A stretch of DNA of 64,000 nucleotides from Diplonema japonicum (lineage: Eukaryota > Euglenozoa > Diplonemea > Diplonemida > Diplonemidae). The stretch spans positions 62,001 to 126,000 of the forward strand of contig OZ025672.1 of NCBI GenBank assembly GCA_964019335.1, written 5' to 3'. The notes beneath the pieces were generated by a model. That model saw only the letters and a list, made by a program, of their open reading frames with translations, did not search any database and had not been told where the DNA came from. Below, in pieces: positions 1 to 8,650 of this stretch. The position numbers and the translations under genes are program-made. Every line of letters starts with the position of its first letter. The stretch's first letter is position 1.

Positions 1-1773
1 GCACTCCTTGAAGAGCACGCTATTGAGGATCCCGTTGGGATCGTCGCGGCAGGTCTCGACCACAGCATCATCGTCCAACAGCGTGAAAGAGTGTAGTATG
101 TCAGGGGATTTTGATGATGGAAAAACTTCGACCCTGGCGGCAGACCTGTAACCTGCCCTTACTACGTCCCCGACATCCACGTGGGAAATCTTCCATCCCG
201 CTCGAGTGCTTACTATTGTGCTGGTTGTAATAATAAACTTGCGTGAGTCGATGTGTACCTCCATCAGGTGTTGGGGCTCACCGTTGCTGCACGTTAACTT
301 ATCATGCACTACCGACCCAGGGCATTTGTCCAGCAAGCTTATGTATTTGATGAGCTTCCCCCAAACGTCGGTGATGCCCGAGCATTCACTCCCCGGCTTG
401 CAGGAGGTGCCGTCACACACGAACTCCTTATCCACACACTTCGTCTCAAGCGACTGGCACTCGGTACTGCATGAGTCGGACACCGAGCAGTACAGCTCAG
501 TTAATTTACATGATTTTTGCGATAAAGGGGTCGTAGTGTTTGTCGTCAAACCGACTGCCTGGATCACGTTGGGGTACAGGTTGGCTGGCCCGACGTAGTC
601 TATCTTCACGTTGGTGCCTCGAACGAGGTCGCTGACGCTCAGGGGAAGGCTGTCACCTGTCTGAACGTTCCGGACACGCGTGTCCGACGTAACGTTGAAG
701 ACATGACCTGACTTGAGCCGCACCATCATCCAGAAAGCAAAGTTGTCGACCACCGCAATTGTTACATCCAATGAAATGTCGCCCGTCATAGACTCCACAG
801 TGTCGCTCAGGTCTGTGAGATCGGGTGGGGTGATGTGCAGAATGTCCACTCTATTCACGCTCTTCTTCACAGCGTCTGTATATGACGCTCGCACGTACAT
901 CCCGGCTCCCAATTCCATTCTGCTTGCCAGGACGGTACCCAGAGTCATTGTGTGCTTAGTCGCGTAGTAGGCCCCGTCAAAGGTGGGTCCATCATTGCCC
1001 AGTTTTAAAGGGTCGTCAGAGGGGCACGTCATATGGGGGATGGACCCATCAGCGCAAAGGGGGTCTGCCTCCTCAATGGTTAACTTATTAGCATGAATAT
1101 CGAAGTGACGGATGATGCCGTAGACTGGTGGGACGCATGCCTCTTCGTACGACAAGTCCATCTTCTGCCCTGAAACGGCACAGTTCGACTTCAAAGTGTC
1201 ACATGTCTCACGTGCGGTGTGCCCATTTATCAAGCACACGGGATTTGACAACGGTTGGTTCCTTGTGCATTTGCTACAAACTTCCTTCGAGGCTGTTTTG
1301 CAGGTCCCGCAAGTGTGTGGGCACAGTTCGCTCATGTGAGGGTAGCCGGCGACCCTTTCCCCGAGGTTTGCGAGTTGGGCGTTGCAGCCTATTGACTCCT
1401 TCAGCATAGGGCAGGTTAACTTGTTATTCACGAGAGTCTTCCACGGATCGTCAGGGCAGTCTTGGCAACATCCGTGCGTTCCAAAGTCAACACACACACC
1501 TTTAGAACAGACAGGGAGGATGGTCACGGCAGTGGGGTCGCACCTGATGCAGGTTTCCAGTTTTGGCTGCTTAATTTCGAAGAGTCGTGTGAAGACTACC
1601 TTCGTCGATAAATCAATGTCGTGTGTTCCCTTCATCAGTGCAGACAGACGATTAACCGGGCTGTGCCCACTGGCGCATCGGTTGAGTGGCTTGCAATCAT
1701 CACTCCCAACGGCGGCGGTAGCAAGCAACACGATGCAGACAACGCTTCTCTGCATTGTCCTACGAATCATCAT
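1..1773 (-). CDS. Secreted cysteine-rich protein, ShK-like (3' end outside window)
   Basis: An uninterrupted minus-strand frame runs from ATG at 1773 to the window edge (591 codons, no stop), so the C-terminus is missing. The first residues are basic, followed by a hydrophobic run ending near ATAAVGSDD, a typical cleavable signal peptide. Cysteines are dense throughout. Around residues 100-145 the spacing ending SELCPHTCGTC resembles a ShK toxin-type fold, used widely in non-toxic extracellular proteins. Several DxxC and CxxC pairs follow. I infer an extracellular or cell-surface protein; no enzyme motif is visible. Two further in-frame ATGs lie within the first seven codons, so the exact start is uncertain. 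A candidate 52-nt intron (1804-1855, GTGAGC...CAG with T-tracts) lies in the leader just upstream. Confidence 0.75.
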   Translation of the reverse strand, partial: MMIRRTMQRSVVCIVLLATAAVGSDDCKPLNRCASGHSPVNRLSALMKGTHDIDLSTKVVFTRLFEIKQPKLETCIRCDPTAVTILPVCSKGVCVDFGTHGCCQDCPDDPWKTLVNNKLTCPMLKESIGCNAQLANLGERVAGYPHMSELCPHTCGTCKTASKEVCSKCTRNQPLSNPVCLINGHTARETCDTLKSNCAVSGQKMDLSYEEACVPPVYGIIRHFDIHANKLTIEEADPLCADGSIPHMTCPSDDPLKLGNDGPTFDGAYYATKHTMTLGTVLASRMELGAGMYVRASYTDAVKKSVNRVDILHITPPDLTDLSDTVESMTGDISLDVTIAVVDNFAFWMMVRLKSGHVFNVTSDTRVRNVQTGDSLPLSVSDLVRGTNVKIDYVGPANLYPNVIQAVGLTTNTTTPLSQKSCKLTELYCSVSDSCSTECQSLETKCVDKEFVCDGTSCKPGSECSGITDVWGKLIKYISLLDKCPGSVVHDKLTCSNGEPQHLMEVHIDSRKFIITTSTIVSTRAGWKISHVDVGDVVRAGYRSAARVEVFPSSKSPDILHSFTLLDDDAVVETCRDDPNGILNSVLFKEC

Positions 1774-1803
1774 GTCCTTCCCTGTTTGCCGTCAATCTAA
1801 AAA

Positions 1804-1855
1804 CTGGTAGATAAAAAAAAAAAAGACGAAGAGAAAAAAAACACTCGCCGCTCAC
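1804..1855 (-). other. Candidate 5'-leader intron
   Basis: On the minus strand a donor GTGAGC at 1855 is followed by two T-rich pyrimidine blocks and an acceptor CTACCAG ending at 1804, giving 52 nt. It lies immediately upstream of the Cys-rich secreted gene. Joining it does not extend the coding frame, so it would be a leader intron, or the acceptor alone could be used for a trans-spliced leader. Confidence 0.45.
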
Positions 1856-1944
1856 CATCTTAACCGTTCGGTGTGTAGTTAAATATCGCCGAAAGCAATC
1901 TCCTTATGCATGCTATGGCTGTTTGTAAATGATAAAAAGAGAAG

Positions 1945-2127
1945 TTACCCTTCTTTAACATACTTTGAAGCAAGCTTCATGCTCCCGCTGCTCCCGCTCA
2001 ACAAATTTGTTTTCGCCAACTTCCCAATGAACCTCGACGTGTTTATACCTCCCGGAGCATCGGCTAACCTCAATTTCTTCAATCTCACATTTGACCCTGG
2101 TGCATGCAGATCAGCAAGGCGCCCCAT
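1945..2127 (-). CDS. Small basic hypothetical protein (60 aa)
   Basis: ATG at 2127 opens a 60-codon frame ending in TAA. The composition is ordinary for a protein (basic, Gly/Ser/Leu-rich, no low complexity), unlike most short frames here. An acceptor-like CCACCACAG lies about 17 nt upstream, the arrangement seen before most genes in this window. It fills an otherwise empty 458-bp gap between two larger genes on the same strand. I recognise no family and see no signal peptide or membrane segment. It may be a complete small protein or one exon of a longer one. Confidence 0.45.
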   Translation of the reverse strand: MGRLADLHAPGSNVRLKKLRLADAPGGINTSRFIGKLAKTNLLSGSSGSMKLASKYVKEG

Positions 2128-2231
2128 GAGGGCGTGTAATCACCTGTGGTGGAGTCAATGCTCGTTTAGTTAATTACTTTTTCCAACACAATTATTAGGT
2201 GTAATAAATAAATTAACGTAGCGGCCTTCTT

Positions 2232-3854
2232 CTACCGAGTATATCGCTTACGTCTGGGGTTCTGCCGTCGCGGGGAGTTTGAAATAACCCATTTCGACAG
2301 AAATGAATTCATGAATTTGAAACATTGCGATGAAACCCCGTTCTGCGCCTCGAGGGGAAGCTTAAGCTTGATAAAGCTCATGGCGGCAATCGCGGGTTCC
2401 ACCCAAAGGTGGCCGTATTCACGGAAGCACATGTGCGGCTTCGTGAAGTCGCCAGGATGCATTGCCACGTACTTAGGGTTCTTACACGACGTGCTCTCAT
2501 TCAGATGCGGATCGCAAAGGGAGGTGAAGACACCAGCTGCGTGCCGTGAGAGAGCTTCTTCGAAGGCCCGCTGGTCTGTCCCCGACGTCTTTGTGCCGCC
2601 TCCGTACATATGGAACGCAAACAAGCCGCCGTGTCCGTTGAAAACGTTATGCGGGACCTCAGATATGTTCGCTTTCATCTCCTTTGTCCCGTGTAAGTTC
2701 AGCCCCGACTGGTCACCAGAATTGTATATTCTGGTCATCATCTTCTGACAGTTGTGCATATCCTTCCTGCACAGCTTCGTTTTCTCCAGCGTACAGTCGT
2801 TGTTGCGCAGTCGCCACCATTCTTGAAGGAATCGTGTCCGCCCGTTCTTTTCGTTGCTCAACAGTAGGACTCCCGTGTTTAGTCCCATGCCTTCCCCGAT
2901 CATCTCCCTGCACCCCGTCACAGTGTTCGGCTTGTGAAGAACATGCTGGTTCCCGTTGCACCCCACGCTGTTGCCATCGCACTTATGCGTGGGATCGAAC
3001 ACCATGCGTGAAACATGCTGTGCCATGGCAGGGATGGTGTACCCTAGGTGCCGCATTGTGGCGTCGATGTCAATGGAGACCACCCAGTCTGTGGCCGCAT
3101 ACAGGCGCGAGGCTGCCAGCAGCGCAGCGGGTTTTACCCAGTTGGGGTGCAGGTAAAAACCTTCCACCCAGCAGCACCTCTTTCCCATTGTACCGCAAAA
3201 CTCCTGCTTGTTAGGGCTTTTAAAAACACCGCCGTGCTTCGAGACCCTTTGCGCCCACTCGCCACACGCGTCTATCGCGTCATAGTACACGGTGGGGTAA
3301 CCATGGGCCAGAGCGTACAGCACCGTCGATGCCATCGCCATTTTGATGGATCCAGAGAAAGGGTATGTGAGGGTGTAGACGAAAACTGCTTTAGGTGTCT
3401 TGGGAGCTGCTTGCGAGAGATGTTTGACAAGCCGCTCTGGAGAGCTGCAGATATTCGCATCATCAGGGGGGACGGTAAGGAGGGCAGGGGTTTGCATGTC
3501 TGGGATTCTTATGCCAGTTTGTACGCATTCCAGCCACCAGTCCGATTTCTTCTTTTGGATGACAGGGAAGGCAATCTCCCGCCAAAGGGTTTTGTCTCTT
3601 CTCGTGCACAGTACGTCGGTGGGGCTCCCTCGCAGATCCTTCGGCTCGAATAGTTCAGTTCCTACACCACACACTCCCATACAAGCTACGTCAGGGAAGA
3701 TGGGATGTTGCCCTCCCCTAGCGCTGCACGCCGTTCGTGTCCCGTTCCCTATGGATCTCGCTGCAATATCCCCTTCCTCACCATAGCCTGCTATCCAGAA
3801 TGCTGCTGCACTCATCACGCATACAAAAGCGGCACATGTCGCCACCCAACGCAT
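2232..3854 (-). CDS. Type II membrane glycosyltransferase, GT34-like nucleotide-sugar transferase
   Basis: 540 aa from ATG 3854. The first 25 residues form a signal-anchor (VATCAAFVCVMSAAAFWI) followed by a Cys-rich stem, the layout of a Golgi type II glycosyltransferase. The catalytic part (from about residue 150) has the DxD-type motif in VVSIDIDATM, which binds metal and nucleotide-sugar, then LNTGVLLLSN and SGDQSGL, both typical of GT34/GT8-like GT-A folds, and a late FNGHGGLFAFH segment supplying the conserved His region. The sugar and acceptor cannot be read from sequence. An acceptor TTTCTTACAG lies 12 nt before the ATG. GT34 assignment is by motif order only; GT77 or another GT-A family is possible. 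Confidence 0.72.
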   Translation of the reverse strand: MRWVATCAAFVCVMSAAAFWIAGYGEEGDIAARSIGNGTRTACSARGGQHPIFPDVACMGVCGVGTELFEPKDLRGSPTDVLCTRRDKTLWREIAFPVIQKKKSDWWLECVQTGIRIPDMQTPALLTVPPDDANICSSPERLVKHLSQAAPKTPKAVFVYTLTYPFSGSIKMAMASTVLYALAHGYPTVYYDAIDACGEWAQRVSKHGGVFKSPNKQEFCGTMGKRCCWVEGFYLHPNWVKPAALLAASRLYAATDWVVSIDIDATMRHLGYTIPAMAQHVSRMVFDPTHKCDGNSVGCNGNQHVLHKPNTVTGCREMIGEGMGLNTGVLLLSNEKNGRTRFLQEWWRLRNNDCTLEKTKLCRKDMHNCQKMMTRIYNSGDQSGLNLHGTKEMKANISEVPHNVFNGHGGLFAFHMYGGGTKTSGTDQRAFEEALSRHAAGVFTSLCDPHLNESTSCKNPKYVAMHPGDFTKPHMCFREYGHLWVEPAIAAMSFIKLKLPLEAQNGVSSQCFKFMNSFLSKWVISNSPRRQNPRRKRYTR

Positions 3855-4298
3855 GGCTTTAGACTACTGTAAGAAATTGTTAAAATTGTTCAGAAAGCTA
3901 CTTTCTTTTCAAGGCAACTTCAAATTTCTTTTTCTAAGTTCCAATGTATCTTTCTTTCTTTCTTTCTTTTATTTGGTCGTAAACTAAAATAGTTGGAGGA
4001 AACTGAAGTTTATCGGAGGAAAGAAACCCTTTCGTGAAGCAAATAAAAAAAAGAGTACAAAGTTGCAATGTTGCTGTTAAACCCCGACCCATGAGACATT
4101 CGCAAGGATTTTGTCGGGCAGCACACAAACTGCGAGTTTACTTTTTATAACTTATTTCTTTCCATTCTACGCACACAGGAAAACAAACGAAAGGTAAAGT
4201 GGTAGAGGGTGGGGAACGAGAGAGACAAAACAGAAAGAAGAAAACAAAACGAAAAGAGGCAAATAAATCTTGATGTTTCGTAAGAAACCTTCTGCCAG
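3855..4298. other. Intergenic, 444 bp
   Basis: A/T- and pyrimidine-rich spacer between the glycosyltransferase and the ubiquitin-like/ankyrin gene. It holds a (CTTT)n microsatellite near 3950-3971 and a minus-strand pyrimidine-rich run around 4180-4290. Short frames exist on both strands but none has a convincing composition or splice context. Confidence 0.5.
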
Positions 4299-5486
4299 CT
4301 AAAGAAGGCTGGCAACCAACTTGTGGCCTTTCTGAAGCGCAATGTCTTTGGGGGAGACGCCTGTGTGGCAGCGGATCAAGGGGTTGGCAGAGTTGCGGAG
4401 GAGGTAGCTCACAGTGCAAGAGTGGCCGTGTTGCGCGGCAACATGGAGCGGGGTCCATCCGGCAACGTCGTTGGTGTTAACACTCTCGACAGAAGTGACG
4501 AGGTCGAGGATGCTGCTTCGTCTGTATTGTGCAGCGTAGAAAACGGGAGACCATCCGCTCACATCGACAGCAGTCAAGTCCGCACCGTGGTCTACAAGGA
4601 ACCTAACAAAAGGCTCGGACCCTGCCTGGACAGCGACCATGAGAGGCGTCATCTGCTTGTCGTTTACCACGTCCACCTTGTTTGTGTGGCATATGATGAT
4701 GTCGGCCATGTTAAGGTTCGCCATCTGTGCTGCAGTGTGCAAAGCCCCCATCCCTCCAGCGTCCCGCAAACCCATCTTAAGCAGCATCTCTAGCGTCTCG
4801 GGCTGCTCTGCAGAGACAGCGACATTAAGCAGCCCCCTGTACGACGACTCGGGGCTCGCCTCTAAAAGGTGAGCTGCTGTCTCGAGATGGCCATGTGCTA
4901 CAGCGATTTCCAACGCTGTGTTCCCATACACATCAGTGACAGTCAAATCCGCATTTGACTCCAGCAGCAACTTCACAATTGTCGGCTGTCCGGTCTGTGC
5001 ACCTAGCATTAGCGCAGTTAGCCCAGCGTCGTGCACGTTGCTGAGGTCCCCCGTCTCCGCTAGGAGGCGGATCATCTCCGTGTCGCCGTTCGGTGCTGCG
5101 GACATCAGGGCTGTCCACCCCCCAAAGCCCCGTTCGTTGACATCAACCCCTGCCTTCGTCAGCAACTCTAAGACTTCAACATTGCACTCCCACGCTGCAC
5201 GTATGACTTCCTTTCCGCATAGTTTCACGCCTAGTTCTCTCAACTTCCGTCGTGCTAGCTCCTTTGCACTCAGCCTCATTTCTATAACAGCATCAGCCTC
5301 AAGCCCTACCTCGGCGAGCAGTGCTCCATCTTCCTTCAGCTCTTTTCCGTCCACCACGAGCACAAGGTTCTCCACGCCAATTCTGCTGCGGTCTCCGATT
5401 TCCTCTTTGAGGCTTAGCACGTTCCACCCGCCCTCCACTTCCAGCCCCATCAGGCTTCCGTCCTCCTCACGTACATAAACCTGCAT
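4299..5486 (-). CDS. Ubiquitin-like domain plus ankyrin-repeat protein
   Basis: 395 aa. Residues 1-75 read as a beta-grasp ubiquitin-like domain: alternating strands, a central helix (VLSLKEEIGDRSRI), then LVLVVDGKELKEDGALLAEVGL, matching the ubiquitin pattern of K27-region helix and LxFxGKxLxD loop. There is no C-terminal GG, so it is a built-in domain rather than a conjugated modifier. Residues of about 95-390 hold roughly eight ankyrin repeats (GWTALMSAA, GLTALMLGA, GNTALEIAVAHGH, GWTPLHVAAQHGH). Likely an adaptor linking a repeat-bound target to ubiquitin receptors or the proteasome. An acceptor ACCACCACAG is 6 nt before the ATG. The LRR protein at 7645 has the same N-terminal design. Confidence 0.82.
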   Translation of the reverse strand: MQVYVREEDGSLMGLEVEGGWNVLSLKEEIGDRSRIGVENLVLVVDGKELKEDGALLAEVGLEADAVIEMRLSAKELARRKLRELGVKLCGKEVIRAAWECNVEVLELLTKAGVDVNERGFGGWTALMSAAPNGDTEMIRLLAETGDLSNVHDAGLTALMLGAQTGQPTIVKLLLESNADLTVTDVYGNTALEIAVAHGHLETAAHLLEASPESSYRGLLNVAVSAEQPETLEMLLKMGLRDAGGMGALHTAAQMANLNMADIIICHTNKVDVVNDKQMTPLMVAVQAGSEPFVRFLVDHGADLTAVDVSGWSPVFYAAQYRRSSILDLVTSVESVNTNDVAGWTPLHVAAQHGHSCTVSYLLRNSANPLIRCHTGVSPKDIALQKGHKLVASLL

Positions 5487-5590
5487 CTCCTCCTGTGGTG
5501 GTCTCTTTTCTTTTCTGGTTTCACTTAGTTTTGCTGTTGGTATGGAATTACATAGGATAAAGTTAGTGAGCTATGCTTATCAGCACGGGT

Positions 5591-7492
5591 TTAGGAGTTA
5601 CTTGGGTGCTCCTCGTGTCGTTTCCGTTTTCGTGCCTTCGGCCTCGGTGGTGGTATCAAGGTGCTTGCGAAGGATGGGCTGCCTGAAAGCAGGAGGCGCA
5701 TTGGACCTGATGTTTTCTTCTTCACCAGGTAATAGTCAACGAGGCACTTAACGATACGTCCGTTCAGGGCGACAACCTGCTTACCAACACAGTGAGTCGT
5801 TTCGCCCGTTGCTTTCACCACAACCAGCCCAGGCGACAGTACAAGCCCACGGCTGCTAGCCACTGTCGCCGAACAGTACGGCATTGCTAGCACGGTCACA
5901 GCGCACACCAGTGCGGCGGTTATGCACCCTGATGTGAGGTGCCTCTGAGGCAGTCTAGTCACCACCACTTCTGTGATCCCAATGTCCCAGCCTAAAAAGT
6001 GTGTAAGATACTTGAATCTATACCGTGTGTCATTGCACCCAGCTGTCGCAGCCCCAAATGCTTAGTTTCCACCACAAGTGTCAACACACTTCCCTTACCT
6101 TCGAAGATGTCGAGCTGCTTCTCTACTGCTTCCGTAGAACAGAGGTCGTCCGATCGGTTGCAACCCCTACAAATATACAGTTGCTAAAAAGGAATACCTT
6201 ATAATATCACCAGCATAAAGCATAGTGCTGAGAGGGGAGAGGTGCGGGACCTTGTCTACTACGAAGGGAGCAAAAGGCTTAGTACTGAAGAGATGGTCGG
6301 CGAAGCTAGCTGTGTCACTAGAAGATGGGAGGGCAGTGAGAAGAGACGCGGCGACAGCCGCAACGGCAGAGGAAGTCACAATTTCACCTGCGTACCTGGT
6401 GAGGTTGGGAAGGTGATGTTTGGCGAGCTGCCGCAGAAAATCCCGTGACCTGCTAGCCAGGAGATCCCGTACGCCTTGCTGCCTGCTTGACATAATTTCC
6501 GGGTGATACTCGCCTTCGTTCATCTTATGCGCGTAGAGCAAGGTGTCCACTAGCCACTGTACCCCTACGAGGTGCGGTTCTTTACCACATTGATCAGCCC
6601 ACCGGTTGGCCGTGGCGCTGTCGGACACCACATGTGTCACATTAGTGCTTGGTACATCTGCAACATGCCCGCCGTGGCTCAATACCGTCCCACAGAGATG
6701 CTCCAGCTCTGCTCGGAACTCATAATCAGCTCCTTGCGGTGCGACAATCAGCAAGGATAGCGACCTGCCGTCCTGGTGCCTCATCCGCCGAAGCAGTGTA
6801 GTGCGCAGCCACGCGAGAGCATCGACAGAAGAGTCTCCCGTTTTGGTGATATGCGTGGCCATCAGTGATATCTGCTGGCACGCGACCATTAAGTACCTTT
6901 CCTTATTCTCTATGACACGGTCATAAGGATGCACCTTTGCCATGTTTGAAAATGCGAAGAAGGGCGGCGTCGCCAGCACAGTGCCTAGCTGCGTCCACAC
7001 ACCCGGTTGGTCGTCGAGGACAACAGCGTGCTCGATCTGTTCGGCTGAGAGAAGGTTTCGCAGATCTTTTCGCGAGCTGGTGTCTTCACCCTTGGTGATG
7101 ATATTTCCGTTGATGAGACAGTTCGGGCTGTCCATTCGCCCGAACAGCACCCTCAGTACGGCGTGAACGTAGCAGTTTTTCCCTTTGCTGTAGATGTGAA
7201 CGTCGCAGTCGCTTTTTCGCAGCTCGATCATCGCCTCGAATAATGCGGGTCGCACCTGCAGCAGCGCCAACGTTGTCTCCGCGCCCTCCTTGAACGTGAA
7301 TTCGTGCGTCATTTGGTATACTTCTGTACGCTCCTTCCCAGACTTCCTTGCACGCCACACATCATAAAGAGATCTTCCGACCTCGCAGTGCAGCCTGCGA
7401 AACAGGTCGACCTCTGCCCCAGTTCTTCCCGCCGCATGTATCATCGTGTTGTCCAAGTCAAGCACCACCTGGATCCGTACTCCTTCAGACAT
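5591..7492 (-). CDS. FCP1/SCP-type phosphatase with BRCT domain, three exons
   Basis: Spliced model of 587 aa: exon 7492-6198, exon 6166-6099, exon 5991-5591. The introns are 31 nt (6197-6167, GTATTC...TTGTAG) and 107 nt (6098-5992, GTAAGG...TTTTAG); phases agree and the total length divides by three. Near the N-terminus VVLDLDNTMIH is the DxDxT acyl-phosphatase motif of FCP1/SCP enzymes that dephosphorylate the RNA polymerase II CTD; VVLDDQPGVW supplies the later catalytic Asp pair. A BRCT domain follows at about 255-330 (GTVLSHGGHVA, THVVSD, VGVQWLVDTL). The C-terminal exon is of unknown fold and ends in a basic nuclear-localisation-like stretch (RPKARKRKRHEEH). Read without splicing, the last exon would look like a separate gene lacking an ATG. 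Confidence 0.85.
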
Positions 7493-7644
7493 TTCTATAT
7501 TGCGTTTGATACTTCTTTCTTATTTCTTCTTTTCTTTTTTCCTTTTTTGAATCTAAAACTCTACGTGCATTTTCTTTTGCCTAGTGCTGCCAGGTAATAA
7601 ATCATGTAAGTTAAAGGAAGTAATTGATATTAGTTCGCACACAG

Positions 7645-8511
7645 TCAAGACGTGGAGCTCTTGTTAACAGACAATTTTACCATCCACCTGGGAAGGTTTT
7701 CATTGAGGTAGCAGGTAGGGTCGGAAGGCAGCACGAGTTGTTTGATCCAGCCGCAGTGCAAAAGGAAGTGATCCCCCACAACGAAGATGTTCGTGAGCAT
7801 CGACATGTCAACGTTTGTTAGTGAGCTGCACTCTCGACAGAAAAAGGGGCCGATACGTTGGAGGGAGGGGAACACATTCATATCGATGCTAGTTAGATCG
7901 CGGCAGTAGTAGAAAAACAAACTGTCGATACGGGTCATAGAAGGGATGAGTGGAAACTCAACGGACTTGAGGGAAGTACAAGAAGAACAAAAACCTGACC
8001 CGATAGAGGCAAGATTGGGGAAACCGCAGAAGCGTAAGGTGAGTAATAATCGGCAGAACTCAAGGAAGTTGCTCTTTATGAAACGACATGCACCAGTATC
8101 CGTGATGAGAATGTGCAGAACACGTTGAATAATTGGCACGTCAAGACCTTTTAAGAGAAATCCTCCTTCCGTGTCCACGAATCCTTCTGTACAGACTTCC
8201 AGCTCCAAATCTGGGTTGTCTTCGAGGAGCCTCTCTATCGCTTCCGCAGCCACTTGCAGCTCCTTCTCACTTCGCACGGTTATTTTGGTTTTCTTCTCAA
8301 CGGCTACCTCGCTCCCTTGTCCTATCATAGCCTCTTCCAGGGTTTCCATCTTATTAAGGACCCTTCCCTCTAACATTACATTAAACATCCCTTCGATCAA
8401 CCCCTCTCTTTCTGCAGCCGCGGTGTATAGCACACCTACCGTGTCATCGTGGCCTACAGCCACATCACGAACCTCCCCCGACAAACCACGCACAAAGATG
8501 GTGATCGCCAT
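7645..8511 (-). CDS. Ubiquitin-like domain plus BspA-type leucine-rich repeats
   Basis: 288 aa from ATG 8511; the frame is open slightly upstream but has only GTG there. Residues 1-75 form a ubiquitin-like beta-grasp domain (ITIFVRGLSGEVRDVAV, helix, FNVMLEGRVLNKMETLEEA). After a linker, residues of about 150-285 hold BspA/TpLRR-type repeats with the pattern ...LxSIGSxFCSSCTSLKSVEFP..., three to four units, each with Cys pairs. Same overall design as the ankyrin protein at 4299, which suggests a small family of ubiquitin-like scaffolds with interchangeable repeats. Upstream lie two long G-tracts (C-tracts on the coding strand) and an acceptor-like GTGCATAG. Confidence 0.8.
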   Translation of the reverse strand: MAITIFVRGLSGEVRDVAVGHDDTVGVLYTAAAEREGLIEGMFNVMLEGRVLNKMETLEEAMIGQGSEVAVEKKTKITVRSEKELQVAAEAIERLLEDNPDLELEVCTEGFVDTEGGFLLKGLDVPIIQRVLHILITDTGACRFIKSNFLEFCRLLLTLRFCGFPNLASIGSGFCSSCTSLKSVEFPLIPSMTRIDSLFFYYCRDLTSIDMNVFPSLQRIGPFFCRECSSLTNVDMSMLTNIFVVGDHFLLHCGWIKQLVLPSDPTCYLNENLPRWMVKLSVNKSSTS

Positions 8512-8567
8512 TATTCTATGCACGCAATTAAGGGGAAAGAAAGGGAGACAGTAATAAGCACTAAGAA

Positions 8568-8648
8568 GGGGGGGGGGGGGGGGGGGAGAGCTGTTGTTAA
8601 AGAGCTCATGTGTAGTAGAAATCGAAGGGGGGGGGGGGGGGGGGGGGG
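8568..8648. repeat. Two long poly-G tracts
   Basis: Plus-strand runs of 19 G (8568-8586) and 22 G (8627-8648) separated by 40 bp. On the coding (minus) strand they are C-tracts between the lectin-fold gene and the ubiquitin-like/LRR gene. They could act as pyrimidine tracts for the downstream acceptor, or form G-quadruplexes. Exact lengths may be assembly-sensitive. Confidence 0.9.
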
Positions 8649-8650
8649 AC

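Noticed and set aside
3048-3653. 201-codon plus-strand frame
   Set aside because: Lies wholly over the glycosyltransferase, which has family motifs on the minus strand; composition is Arg/Cys/Leu-rich as expected for an antisense shadow.
5591-5968. Apparent separate 125-codon gene
   Set aside because: It has no ATG and splices in phase to the FCP1-like gene as its last exon.
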